Part shown: in pieces, positions 34,993 to 46,868 of the stretch | Position numbering within the stretch: the first letter of the stretch is position 1 | How the letters are laid out: each line of letters starts with the position of its first letter | The notes under the pieces: generated by a model | What the model saw: the letters and a program-made list of their open reading frames with translations, nothing else | Database searches by the model: none | Told to the model about the DNA's origin: nothing | Program-made: the position numbers and the translations under genes | DNA from: Linyphia triangularis | Lineage: Eukaryota; Arthropoda; Arachnida; Araneae; Linyphiidae | DNA length: 64,000 nucleotides | NCBI GenBank assembly: GCA_963978545.1 | Contig: OZ021721.1 | Location: 41,116,785-41,180,784 of the forward strand | Direction: 5' to 3'

Positions 34993-35659
34993 ATCTTTCG
35001 CCGACTCTTGAGAGTTTATCCATTACTAAAATAGCTTTGATGTGAGTTTCAACAATAAATCTTTTGTTTTCAAATCTATCCTCCAATGTTTTAAACAAAG
35101 AAATAAATGTATCATCGGTACTAATTAATGTTTTCGCTTCACCTATTAATGATGCATTAAGATAATGTAGTTTTTGTTCTGAAGACAAACTATCATTTAA
35201 TCCAATTATGTTGTTAAACTGCAATTTGAAACTATTCCAGTCCTCGTATTTACCTGAAAATATAGGAAGAGGAATTTCCGGAAGTTTAATACTCGTAGTA
35301 TTCTCACAAACCACAGAGTTCTGTGAACTGTTGTTTTCTGAGCTCTCACTCCGTGAGGGTTGCACTTGCGGTTTTTCTAATTCTCTAAGAACCCTTTTTA
35401 ACTTAGACCTAGCTCGAATTATCTTATCGTCATAGCCCTCATTTCCAGAGAGTTCCTTGCCGAAATCCTCTGGAGTAGAAACCAAGTTCAGAACATCATT
35501 ATTTATAGCTTTTAACGATTTTTCCTTTTCATAAAGAAAGTCTAACAGTTCTAGAATTTCATCTTTGTTTTGAAGCGATTCGTCTATTTTAGAAATCAGT
35601 TTCGTGATGCTTGTCCTAAGCGATGCACGAATGTTTTTAAGTTTCTGCAATTCTTCCAT
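34976..35659 (-). pseudogene. BEL/Pao gag, N-terminal and capsid part
   Basis: Residues 1-85 are a coiled-coil-like region (LRTSITKLISKIDESLQNKD, LDFLYEKEKSLKAIN). A Ser/Asn-rich linker follows, and then KLPEIPLPIFSGKYEDWNSF, the start of the DUF1759-type capsid domain. It ends LSRVGERFEKSN after a frame slip at about 34985 and continues in the next frame (34992 downward). The chosen start is the ATG at 35659, the first after the primer-binding site. The product would build the particle in the cytoplasm. Confidence 0.85.
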
Positions 35660-35852
35660 AATTTAAATTCACGAATTTAAAATAAGCCACTTGCCTGCCT
35701 TAAACAGTCACTCCAAATTGCTTATAGTATCCAATTGTGGGCATTCCAATGCGTACAATCCAACTTGGTATAGTCCAACGTATTGTTTTCGTTTAAACGA
35801 ATGACTCATCCAAAGGTTAATGCGCAGTACTCTCCGCACGACCAGGACCAAA

Positions 35853-36119
35853 TGTACCGTCCGAAGCTCAGTGTGTGTATTTTTGCAGCAACAAATGGTC
35901 TGGCAAGTTCTTGTTGTTAACAAACAATCTTTATTAGTGAACTGTAGTTGTAGGGGGCTTTTCAAAGCTCTATTTCATATCCACAGAGAGACTTCTCTTT
36001 TACATAACCGCTCAAGTGGCTGGATCCAATTAGAATGAATGCATAACGAAGGGGAAAGGTTTAGAGGGATGGAGCTGCACAAAAGGATTGTGCAGTACAA
36101 TTAATTACAGGCGGAACCA
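35853..36119 (-). repeat. 5' LTR of BEL/Pao element 2
   Basis: The same 267-bp sequence as 30047-30313, canonical TG..CA ends on the element strand. The gag frame begins about 195 bp downstream on the minus strand. Confidence 0.9.
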
Positions 36120-37110
36120 CAATCTTTTATAAACTTATTGTTGCTCACATGTCGTCATCAGTAATATTAACTCATTCATGTGAGTCGTTTCTGATTCTAA
36201 TAATAAATGTAGTAACATGGGAAAGTAAAAGTCAAAACATGTTAATGTTTCATATTATGGATCAATCAATTTCGTTTATATTTATATCAAGGCTTACAAT
36301 TTTGCTCTAAGGATTCGGTTCACATTACAGTTGAAACCCTTTTCTTGTAGGCCTCACTACAATCAAACTCCCATATAGTTTAGTACTTTTTGATACTTTA
36401 TTTCTGTCATTATTTACATTCTACTCTTTGTCTTAATTGTACAGAATAAAACGTTTTTCTACAAAGTTGGGGAGGCAATGCTTTACTTGTATATCCACTC
36501 AGTGTAAACGCCTTCAGGATAAAACAAAGAAGCCTGCAAAAAAATTTCTCTTGAACTTCTTATGGCACTACTATAAAATATCACTACAACTTACTAAACA
36601 ATCTATCAACCTAGATGGGTAAAAGTTTGATGTGGAAGATAAATGCTGTCAATTTTACAATTTTGTAGTATCATATTGATTACTTTTGTACTTTCATTGA
36701 TAGAGAATTGACTACTATATCGAGAAAGAGTATGTGCCTGGTTATCAACAAGTTACTTACTGAAGAATGGTAATGATAGCTTATATGGCAAGTGCAGTAC
36801 TTTGATTTCAATACTTACCAAATTTATTGTATTCATTTCCGTGTTAAAGATACAAAAATGTACTTTGAACACAATAGGTGTACCCATAACAGCAATGCAC
36901 TCTAAAGTTAAGTAAACCCAAATAACAGTGAGCCACGTGGTTAGCAATTAATAGAATAAAACTTTTCTTTATTTAACTTATGCTTGGGCTCTGTTACACA
37001 ATTCCAGTCTACCTTGGAATCGGCTTTAGATTAAACTTTGAATTAGAAGAAGTTTTTGAGAAGATCTGTGTTAATAATCATAATTGTATTAATGACAGCT
37101 TTATTTATAG
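36120..37110. other. Intronic non-coding stretch
   Basis: No gene or recognisable element seen. It runs from the BEL/Pao element 2 edge to the TTTATAG acceptor of the next beta-sarcoglycan exon. Confidence 0.6.
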
Positions 37111-37245
37111 ATTGTCAGCAAAAAAAATGAATCCCTTGAAATTTCATCTCCATATCAAATAATACTGAAAGGAAATGAAGGTCTTAGTATAACTGGAAAG
37201 GAAATCATTTGGATTACTGGTCTTGATTTGTACTTAAAGAGTGTG
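37111..37245 (+). CDS. SGCB: Beta-sarcoglycan exon (ectodomain)
   Basis: A 45-codon phase-0 exon with acceptor TTTATTTATAG and donor GTTAGT. It encodes IVSKKNESLEIS, then ILKGNEGLSITGKEIIW and LDLYLKSV. G-N-E-G and the I-x-G-K-x-I block, then x-L-x-L-K, align with human exon 5 (132 bp). It is separated from the previous exon by an intron swollen with transposons. Confidence 0.92.
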
Positions 37246-38151
37246 GTTAGTATTATGCCTTTAATATTTTTAATTGCTATCTTATAATTATTTTTTTAAT
37301 AATTTTGGTTAATTTAGATCCAAAACAAATACACTTTCAGAAATCCATAACGATCAATTATCAGTTTTTTGTTGTTGTTTTTAATGTGTTTATACATTTT
37401 TTTTTTAAAGTTACATATAACAGAATTAGTTTGCATAATTAAAGAAAAAAATTTTAATGGTTGTAATATTTATATTGATGCTTAAACTGTATTTTTACTT
37501 TCAGAATTTTGCTCAAAAATGTGAATGAAACTAGTATGATTTATATAAGCATTTCAGTAGTATGTACTGTAAGAAAACTAATTATTTTTTGCTCTTATGA
37601 GTATTAATGTATCTCTTCTTGTAACTCACTACTTACAAACTGATTATAAAAAAAGGTTTGTGTTTAAATATAAGTTGTTTATCACTAAAATTAAAATTAG
37701 GGTTAAGATTGAAAGAAGCAAGTTTCACCTTTAAGATATTTTAATATACCTCTAATATGCATTAATTATTGTTTTAAAAGACATTTGTATCCATAACACA
37801 TGACATGTAGTTTGTCTATCTAGAATTCATGTAAATATTTGAAATTAATTTTTTAAATTCAAAATTTTAATTTAATTTTTTTGTCTAGAATTTGGATAAG
37901 ATGAACTTTTTTTATCTTCCATTCTAATATTCGAAAAGGGGTTTTGCATAAATGGTATTTATTTCAATTACATATTTTGTATTGCTTTAAAAATAAATTA
38001 ATTTCCAAAATAAATACAATTTGTGTACCTGGAATCCATGCTCTTTGGTTTTCAGAGTCCATATAAATTGATAGATTACTTTAAAGTAAAAAAAAAATGA
38101 TTTTCTTTAAAAAATTGCTTTTTCAACCACATTTGGCAAATATTGATGCTG

Positions 38152-38195
38152 TCAGTGATTCTCGACCTGTAGTATGCGTACCCCCAGAGATATGT
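38152..38195 (+). repeat. hAT-type element end
   Basis: CAGTGATTCTCGACCTGTAG followed by TATGCGTACCCCCAGAG is the classic 5' end of hAT non-autonomous elements (CAGTGGTTCTCAACCTGT-like). The opposite end and target duplication were not found, so it is truncated or solitary. Confidence 0.55.
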
Positions 38196-38454
38196 GAAAT
38201 GGTCTTAGGGGATATGAGGAAAAAGAGATGTAAGGATGAACATTGATAGATAAATTGAATGTAAGAGAAATTATAAAAAGTTGTAACAACTGGCATTTCT
38301 AATCGAAATTACATTTCAGTATGAAAAATCATAAAAACACCATTCACTCCGAAATAAATTTTAAGTTTTAAAAAAATAAATGGTTCCAAGACAATTTAAG
38401 TGTATATTTTGTCTGTAAGAATTTTTTTTTAATTACTTTTGAAAAAATAAGTAA

Positions 38455-38745
38455 AATTGTAACATTCTGTTGGTGAAAATCAAAATTATAAAGCAAAAAC
38501 TACTTATGTTGAAAATTTCAGAGCTCTGTGTCTATTGGAAGTCACTTTATTAAAAAAAAAATTATAAAAATTGTAACATTTTATTTTGCAAAAAGAACAA
38601 TTAAAAGGCCAAAACTACTTACATTTAAAAGTTCAAAGTTCTATGCAAATTGGAAATCACTTTTTATAAAGCCACAAGGATAGAGCGACACACACACTCT
38701 TTATTTTATTATTTATTATAGATAAAAGTAGTCTATGTATAGATT
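38455..38745 (+). repeat. Duplicated segment ending like a LINE 3' tail
   Basis: Two tandem copies of about 115 bp share AAATTGTAACATT, AAAACTACTTA and GGAAxTCACTTT words. The end reads AGGATAGAGCGACACACACA then TTTATTTTATTATTTATTATAGATA, the style of RTE/LINE 3' ends in arthropods. The link to a named LINE is an inference. Confidence 0.45.
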
Positions 38746-39096
38746 CTGCATATATAGAATGCTAGGCAGATAAATTAGATTAAATAGCAACATGTGTTCA
38801 AGAGTAACATAAACACATCTCAAGGACAGCAACAAAGAGAATATTTACTACAACACAAGTAACTTTTAACATAACAGGAAGTGGTGACAAAATGTATGTT
38901 CAAATAAGTGGTGCAATCTAGTGACCAGAAACCTATTTAAACTAACCTTTCAACGCTCCCACTTTAGTTTAAATTGATGACAATGACAATTTGATTTCCA
39001 ATTAAATACATAAATACAGTCAGAGATTCCTGTCATAAAAAATATAAATCAAATTGAATGTACAAAAGTCAACACTGTTGTACAACCTAGTGAACA

Positions 39097-39866
39097 TTAC
39101 AAATTTAGTTCTATAGATGTTGCACATAGTTCATGTTTGGTTTTGCTGACAGTTTTAGTGAAATAGACAGCAATCAAATTTGACGAAGAAATGCTTTGTT
39201 CATCAATATGTCCATGATTCAAAGCTTCACATACAAAATGGTGCTCTATATCTATATGCTTAGATCTACTGTGATAGACATTGTTCTTACACCGAGCAAC
39301 TGCTCCTCTGTTGTCACAATAAGGATTTGACATCTATAAGAAACAAATCTTTCACAATTTTGTTGAGGCAAATGGCTTCTTCTGCAGCTGTTGACAAAGC
39401 CATATATTCAGTTTTAGTTGTGCTGGTAGCTACTGTGGGTTGGTGTTTAGTACACCAAGATACTGCACCTCCTCCAATAGTGATCACATATCCAGTAGTT
39501 GATTGTTGATCTACCACATCACCACCACTGTTGGAATCACAATATCCAACAATATCAGTGCAAAATTCTTTTGAGTAGCTTAAGGTAGCCCCTGTCAATC
39601 CACGGTATCTCATAATAAGTCCAATGGACTTTCTTAGAGATCCAATGGACAAAACTGACATACTGTATTTGAAGCATGGGATATGTCAGACCATGTTGCT
39701 TAAGTTGCATACAACAACCACCCAACAGCAGCTTGAAATGATACTTTACATTTTGCTGTACCATCCTGATTAGGTAATTGGAGCTTTGATGCATTTTATT
39801 TGGATCAAGAGTTGTTGTAACTGTATTAGACTCATGCATATTATATTTATGTAACATATTTTCCAA
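39097..39866 (-). pseudogene. Ty1/copia pol fragment (RNase H end)
   Basis: Three overlapping frames on the minus strand give a copia RT/RNase H tail. The 39866-39555 piece holds the end of RT. The 39661-39314 piece has IVGYCDSNSGGDVVDQQSTT, GYVITIGGGAVSWCTKHQPT and TEYMALSTAAEEAICL. The 39333-39097 piece has SRSKHIDIEHHFVCEAL near the polyprotein end. Each is frame-shifted. No LTR pair was identified, so it is a truncated fragment in a beta-sarcoglycan intron, antisense to the gene. Confidence 0.88.
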
Positions 39867-40961
39867 TTATTGAATTTAGTTCAGACTAAGGGACCCAGCT
39901 GGTCTACTTTCATTTCAAATCGTTTACTTTGTTGTTCTTTAACCCAAATATTAAGTTTCATAGAGTTACTAAAAATCAACATGTCTTCCACCTAAATAGT
40001 ATTATAACAAGACCATTATTTTCATTTATTTTAATCATTACACAACTATCAAAAGAACTTTGCCACAAACTCATTTCCTTTAACCCCTCTTTTTGCATAA
40101 GATACCAAAAATTGAGAATTTATCTATGTAAATCTTACAACAAACACTTAAAAATTGACATGTATCCCAAAATTCTCAATCCAGCAAGGTTTAAAAGTTC
40201 ATAACTTTTGAAAAGGAATAAAAAAAGCAATTTGTAACAATATAAATTCAATTGAAATGGACAGAAATACAAACTCATCGCTTTCCACAATTTCCAAAGT
40301 TTAAATGCAATATAGATATGTCTCAAAACAACAAACAAAATTACAAATCAAAATCATCTGTCAATCCCAAATCTTATATTCTTTAATCTTTCCCTCAGTA
40401 CTCAAGAAATTTATTCCGAATTTGTTTTTAGTCAAATTAGTCTTAAAATTGTTGCACCCTTCGTTGAAATCCCTCAAATTGTTGCAATTTTTTTTATTCT
40501 CTTAAGCTGATCAAATAGAATGTTGCACACAAAAAAATCATATTCAAATTGCTGTGGAAATTAGTAAAAGAAATAACCTCAAAATCAAGTCTTTTATCAA
40601 ATATTCCAGGGAAAATATTATTATTACGCAAAACTATTTTACTATCAAGAAATTTGGCAAAATTAGAATTTATCAATTTGAGTGTCAAAGCACTTGGATA
40701 AATGTATATTTTAATTTTATTCAAAATGCTTTTTAATGGAATAGTTTTAGTGTGCGGTGCTTTATAACCTGATCAAATATTTATGTTCCATAATTTGTAA
40801 ATAGTCCTAGTAGCGTACATGAAAATAATTCAAGATTGACAATGCTAGGAAAAGAAACTTGTTTAGTCATTTTTTTTTGGGGGGGGGGAGGAGGGTTTTG
40901 ATACATTTATTGTTCAGTATGTAAAATCCTTAATTTGAAATGTATTCATATTTAATTTTAG

Positions 40962-41171
40962 AATCAGAGTATAATTCTTGATGGAGCAGATGGTGTAATT
41001 GTTTCTGCAGAAAAATTGCCATTTGCCGCAGAAACCCAAGACAGTGCACCTCGCTGGTACAAATTGTGTGTTTGCATGCCTAGTGGACGAGTTTTCCGAA
41101 TTCCAGTTAGAGACCATGGTTATGGATGTCAAGATGTTAGATTCCCTGAAAGTATTAATCCATGTTCTTAA
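40962..41171 (+). CDS. SGCB: Beta-sarcoglycan last exon with conserved cysteines and stop
   Basis: A 69-codon exon plus TAA, preceded by TTTAATTTTAG, starting in phase 0. It encodes NQSIILDGADGVIVSAEKLP and ends with the Cys cluster: RWYKLCVCMPSGRVFRIPV, then YGCQDVRFPESINPCS. The C-x-C ... C ... C pattern near the C-terminus is the family's disulfide-bonded motif. The Y-K-L-C-x-C wording is closer to beta than to gamma/delta sarcoglycans. Human exon 6 coding is 204 bp. An AATAAA at 41638-41643 could serve as a polyadenylation signal (low certainty). Confidence 0.95.
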   Translation, partial: NQSIILDGADGVIVSAEKLPFAAETQDSAPRWYKLCVCMPSGRVFRIPVRDHGYGCQDVRFPESINPCS

Positions 41172-44100
41172 ATGTTAGTCTTATTATATGTTTGCTGTGA
41201 AGAAACTTTATAAGAATATCATGTGCCATCATTTATACAAATAGAGCGCAATACAAATAGTATACCAAAGATTTTACTTTTAAATCTATGTTCTTGAATT
41301 GTTAATAGCCTATATTTTGTTGTGTATGAACTAGGTGAATATCTTGCTTACATAAATTGAGTGTACCAGTTTGCCAAAGATTTTAATTTTCATAAAAATT
41401 CTCATCTCTTAGGATTTTCTGCATCAAATATAAATGTTTTAATACACAATCTAGATTTTTAGGTATTAGAATTTAATACTCATGTTTAAAAAAATAATTT
41501 TTAACTGTGTGTTTATTATATTTAAATTACTATACCATAGTAAAAGTTCATAACAGATAATGTGTTTATCATATTCTCGTGAAACAAATTTTTTTTTAAA
41601 TCTGTTCTTGAACTTTTTTTTCAATGTGTATTCATTTAATAAATCATGTTTTTTTAACTTCCTCTGTATTAGGTCTTTATATTTACTAAGAATTATATTT
41701 ACTATATTAAGAACTTCTAATGTCAATATTTAAATTGTAACAGTTTTTTAAATTGTATTTCATGTAACTAAAATTGTTTAGTATATTTGCATTTGAAATT
41801 CTGATATATTCAGACACTTAAGCAAAAACCTCAGTCTGTCCCTGCCTCATAGACCTGATGCTTTATTTTTTCAGCCACATTTTCTGCCAAAGTGTAGCTT
41901 TGGAGCACGGGAAATTTTATAACGGGTATCACATCAGTAATTAAATTTATTTAAAAAATTTTAACGCAAAATAACTTGTGTCATTTTATTAATACACTTA
42001 AAACGTTTTTATGAGCTAGAGTAGAATTACTTGAAAAATTAACAATAAAAACCATTAGTTATTTTGCCTTCAATTTTTGTTAATGAACTTTAATTACTGA
42101 TTTAATGCCTGTTATAAAATTTCATATGCTTCAAAACAACATTGGCTGAAAAAATAAAACATTAGATCTATCAGAAAGAGGCAGACTGATGTCCCCTCTT
42201 AATGAAAACTAAAGTTGTACACAAGTAGCACACTTAGTTAGCGGTAGGTGAACTGTATGGAAACCACGTAGATTGGGGCATATGAGTTCTATATGGACCA
42301 TGACCCACTTGATTTTTTGATTTTTTTTTTTTTTTTTTCCATATGGAATAGCCCATTTCAGGCCATTTGATTTTAAGTGATGTTATAAAAAAAAACCTGT
42401 TTATTATAAATGTTTTTGCTGATTTTCTTCAATTGAATACTGCTTCAACTGTATTTTAATTTTCCAATCTCACAAAATACACTTTTCCTAATTAGTATCG
42501 AACCCTAATCGCATACCAAATGAGTGATCTAACAACTTTGCCATCAGGCCAGTTGGCTTGTTTTAAAATGTGACATATAACGGATTCAGTTGATAAACAA
42601 CATTCAATCAATTTCTTTACTATTGGAAGGTAAGAACTTTAATGACAAACCATTTTTATTAAAAATAGTTCTGATATGAATTTCTGATAAATGAACAGAA
42701 GTAAAACTTCTATAAGTCATACAAACTTTTGCATCTGGGGGAAATCAATTTTCAGTGAAAGATGCACTTTCAATTAGATTGCTTATTTCGTATTTCAATT
42801 GAAAAACTAACATCTCTATACCTCTGTTATGTCAATTAACAAAGAAACATAAACATATTTTATTTAATAAAATTACTAAAATGGATGCATGGTTGGAAAA
42901 TGGGTAAATGCTCTCATTAAATACCATATGGGTATCATGTAGGTTAGTGTCAAATGAAGGATTCTGATGTATAGCCCAGAAAAATCAAAATGTGATGCCT
43001 AGATAGGCCCATGCAGATCTATGAAATTACTTTTCACATAGAAAGAAATGTATAATTTGTTAACACATATGAGTCCCAAGAGGTCCATGTGAATTAATGT
43101 CTTTGTTACTTCCTGAGAATAGAATAGCTAATAGATTTGTATGGTTAAACCAAATTAATTTACATGGGCTGCTTGCATAGGTTCATGTAGATCTGTATAA
43201 ACTTTCCTTTCAATAAAAAAACAACTTTTTTTTTAAAGTTCATTTCATTTTGAAACCCATGAATATACAACTGCTAAAAAAACTGGTAGTATTACATTAG
43301 CAACTAGCATGCTTCTGTACAAATTTGATCATAAGGTTCTTATATGGATTGGTGATGAGCAGATGAGCCCATCTATGCCATATGGATCGCTTGTTGACTG
43401 ACCTATGTGAATCCACATCACATCCATATGCTACCTGGGTAAGTATTTAAAAGTCATGTATAAATCTTTTAAATATTTATAAGTTATCAACTATAAAGCT
43501 ACTGGATAGATATAGCTGATTTTGTTTTGTAAACATGTATCCTTTAAGTCTATCTGATTATTTAAATGCTTGTGATCTGTAATAAATGTTGGTTTCAAAT
43601 TTTTGTCATTGTAATGAATTGGAAATGGGACTCTTTTGGGTTAAAAGCATTTTTAAAAAAAATCAATAAAAGGTTATTTTTTTAAGAAAAAAATAAACAT
43701 CCCTTTCAGATAAAAACGCTTTTTTTTTACTTTTAGAAAAAAGTAATTTAGGGCTATTTTTTCTCTTTTGTTTCCAGTATATGTTCAACTAACTCAAAAC
43801 TTTCATTACCAAATTGTAATTTCCTCTTGATTTCTTTGGTACTCTGTAGGACATAAACATTCCAAACTTTAAAATTTTTAATGGTTTACTTCTTAATTGG
43901 AATTATTTTTATTTCTTTTCGAAATTGAATAATCTACATTTAAATTAACAATAAGTTTTAAGTACGGAGAACTGCTTTTACTTCGCGTCAAACAGGATTT
44001 CATGTTAAGCAATTTCGCGTTAACGGGTTTGACTGTAATTGAAAATTTTCTATTTTTGACTTTTTAAGTTAAAATGCTTGTAGTCATGCTGAATTTTATA

Positions 44101-45480
44101 GAATGCAATCATAATTTAAGTTCCTGCATTAAATGCAAACAATTAGAAATTTGGGAATAAATGCTATGCATCTTCATTTTATACGATCAAAATAATAATG
44201 CTGATTCTCATTGTTTTCTTGAAATTGTCTCAAATTGTATGGTAAAAAATTATCTGAGACAAATTTATTATTAGTGCAATTTGTGAATTAGAGAAAAGTA
44301 TATTTTAGAGTATAATGACAAAAACAAGCCATTTACAACTACAATAAAACAAACTCTGAACTGCTATATATCCCAATTACTCTATGCTGTAAAAAGCTAT
44401 TAAAAAAATTCATTATAAAATATATAAATTTCATTTTTAAAAAATGCCTATCGATCTGTACAAAAGGAACTTGAGAAAATAATCGCATTTCCTAAAGCAA
44501 AACCCCCATAACATTGTGATATTGTGGCAACAAATAAAACAGGTATTGCAGTAAAAAATTGACTGATCAGCCTAGAGTGCCTATATAGAGAATGATATGA
44601 AGCTGTAAAATTACAATAACTTCTATATTGTCCAGCGAGTTTCGTTAGGGTTACAACGCGAAGATATATGCTATAAGAATTGGCGGCATATTGCTCGCAA
44701 AATGATTTATGCAATGTCCTTTTAAATGTGTAATTTTTTAACCCACTACACTTTAAAATGAATTTAAAATCGCCTTTTTTAAAGTCAGAAATATATACCT
44801 TTGCATTTTTTTTTTAACTAAATAAAATATTACTGGCTAGCATAACTTTCCAATTTTTTTTTCCTCAGTAAATACCAGTGCTTTGACATTCTGATTACAT
44901 GACAATGTTAAATCACTTACTTTACTTGTTAAAGTAACTCTGTATTATAATTTTACGAATTTGTTAGCATTTATTTTTGACAGCTAATCTCCTAACATAA
45001 TTGTGAAAAATATCGTTTCTACATGCGGCATATAAGTTTATTTATAGTTAATTGAAAATGTATTAAAAATATATATATATTTTTTTTTTCAAATTATAGT
45101 TAAAATATTTTAGAATTAGACTTAAACTGTAAAGATTTTTAATAGTCATGCAAAATCATAGATATATTTCCTAGATAGGTTATAGCATTAAATACATCGA
45201 AAACTTATGAAATTTTTATACTGACTGAAGAGTTAGCCTAACCAAAATGTTAACCATCTAATAATACTTTTGCGTTATATGTAACAAAAAAATATATGTA
45301 TAAAAACTTATGTGTATAAAAACTACATAAAGTATGTTTAGTATTTGGCTTAGGTGTAAGGATACTACTACCTTCTTCAACAATAAACTTAGTACTTTAT
45401 TCTAAAAACAATGAACGTTAGTTGCAATAACTGAAAAAGATACTGAAGTACAAGAACAAAACTAAGCTACAAAAAGATTC
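41172..45480. other. Downstream non-coding stretch
   Basis: Presumed 3' UTR of beta-sarcoglycan, then intergenic DNA. It contains one MITE (41830-42192). At about 42250-43440 there is a zone of diverged words around CATATGG and AGATCTATG. A 43990-44035 segment (TTCGCGTTAACGGGTTTGAC, TGTA) resembles a common DNA-transposon end. No coding region recognised. Confidence 0.55.
41830..42192. mobile_element. MITE, about 360 bp, with arms of about 110 bp
   Basis: The left arm has CAGTCTGTCCCTGCCTCATA, TTTATTTTTTCAGCCA and GAAATTTTATAACGGG. These pair with the reverse complement of the right arm (CAGTCTGCCTC, TTTATTTTTTCAGCCA, GAAATTTTATAACAGG). The arms differ by many substitutions, so it is an old copy, probably within the 3' UTR or just past the gene. 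Confidence 0.75.
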
Positions 45481-45711
45481 AGTACGCATGTATTTATGCG
45501 CACGGGATGCGATACCACCACAGTACTCCCTACTCAAAAACCCGGTAATGTTAACATTCGAACCTTACTGGTAATTTAGCTATCCTACCGGATCTGGTAA
45601 TGATTTCTGGTGAGGAAGCATCGAAAGTGGGAGCATCGCCTGATTTTTGTTCTGGCAGCATTTATGCGGGTTTGACTCTGTCTATCGATACTGCAGTTTC
45701 TTTGTCACTGT

Positions 45712-46689
45712 CTAACATGATCTTAAACTCTTATCAGTTCGAGACAGGATCAAAAAGGGACCTTGATAAGGGAATTCAAGTGGTTTTTTTACTCGATCAG
45801 TTCTCAAAAACACATGACTACAAGTTCTCAAGTCCTTTTGAATAAAAGTCGAACATTTGATGTGATCTGTAGCTGGAGTTGGTCTCAGTGATGCCATATA
45901 AGTTCGCAAAAGATGGACGAACTCAGAAACTTTTGAAGTTTTATCTCCTTGGAAGAGTTTTCTTGGCAGCTTTAAGGAACTACCATAAACTAACAGCGAT
46001 GGAAGACGCCTGTAAGTCTTCACATATGGCAGAACGAAGAGAAAGTAAGACCATCGGTAACGCCCCACTCCAGTGAATCGGATCTACTGTCGTCATAGCA
46101 GATTTTAAGACTCGATACCCCCTCTCCACCATACCATTCGTTTGTGGGTGGAAAGAGGTTGTACGTGTTTTATTCACGCCAAATTATTCAGAAAGAGTTC
46201 GGAAGAATGTCGATTCGAAGTTACTCCCTCGATCTGTCGTCAGCACATGGGGAACGCCAAATCGTGCAACCCATTGGCAGATGAAACAGTCTCAGCATGT
46301 TGATTCTCGATGGGTATCGCCTCTGGCCATCTTGTGTATCTATCGATCGTGGTCAATAGATACCGATTGCTTTTAGACAGGTGCAACAGCCGAACGATAT
46401 CAGTGCGCGCGCATGGGAGAACCGGTCAGAGGACTGGACCTAGAGATGACTTTACGTGTCGAGTCACTTTGTTCTTCTGTCACTGGATACATTGTTTAAC
46501 CCACAATGAACAATCTTTTTGCATGGATGGCCAAACAAAGCGTCCCTGCAAAAGTTTTAACGTGGCTTTAGCTCCGGAATGCGATATGTTATGCATTGAA
46601 TAAATCACAGCTTTTCTAAATGATAAAGGGTCGAAAAAGATAGTTTTAGTATCACAAGCAAGCTTGAAATCAAAAGCAGAAAAAGACAT
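45712..46689 (-). pseudogene. Ty3/gypsy A integrase
   Basis: The zinc-binding part (46689-46480) shows SMHNISHSGAKATLKLLQGR followed by FVWPSMQKDC and a second Cys, the H-H-C-C finger. The catalytic core is broken by frameshifts around 46180-46480. The Glu-bearing block reads TTSFHPQTNGMVERGYRVL (46177 down), then RSAICEDLQAS. The C-terminus (LRTDRVKKPLEFPYQGPFLIL) has the gypsy integrase GPF module. Confidence 0.8.
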
Positions 46690-46868
46690 GGTTGGTTGTA
46701 TTCAGATTATCTGGCGCCGTCAGCAACACGAGGGCTATAATGCGCCGAAACTTTCGTCATTAGACAAGCCAACATACATTTACAAACACCCATGCCAAAC
46801 ACGGGACTCGAACCCGCAACCTCGCGGTCTAGAAGCTAGCACGCTAACCACTATACCGTTTGGTCGGC
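46688..46868 (-). mobile_element. tRNA-derived SINE, 181 bp, in gypsy A with 11-bp target duplication
   Basis: CAGAAAAAGAC flanks it at 46677-46687 and 46869-46879. On the minus strand it begins GGCCGACCAAACGGTATAGT. The A box is TATAGTGGTTAGCG and the B box GGTTCGAGTCC. The tail is CAACCAACC, as in the 22425 SINE. Removing it reconnects the gypsy integrase frame. Confidence 0.9.

Larger units (their letters stand above)
30047..36119 (-). mobile_element. BEL/Pao LTR retrotransposon 2, near-complete but inactivated, 6.07 kb
   Basis: Two LTRs of 267 bp (30047-30313 and 35853-36119) bound gag, protease, RT, RNase H and integrase on the minus strand. The target duplication is CAAT(A/C). A primer-binding site TGGTCCTGGTCGTGC starts at 35850, two bases after the 5' LTR. 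It sits antisense in a beta-sarcoglycan intron. It is broken by an RT stop (33294-33296), an integrase frame change near 31200, a stop near 31033 and a protease active-site change. Confidence 0.92.
27808..37110. other. Beta-sarcoglycan intron, 9.3 kb, carrying several mobile elements
   Basis: It starts GTAATA and ends TTTATAG. It holds an inverted dispersed repeat (28080-28330), a MITE (28457-28713), a hAT element (29201-29893) and a full BEL/Pao element (30047-36119) on the opposite strand. Sequence from 36120 to 37110 shows no gene. Confidence 0.85.
37246..40961. other. Beta-sarcoglycan intron, 3.7 kb
   Basis: Donor GTTAGT, acceptor TTTTAATTTTAG. It contains a hAT-like end (38152), a probable LINE 3' tail (38455-38745) and a copia fragment (39097-39866). 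The rest is AT-rich and non-coding. Confidence 0.8.

Noticed and set aside
44448..44714. 88-residue minus-strand frame with several cysteines
   Set aside because: No family resemblance found and no supporting signals; treated as chance.
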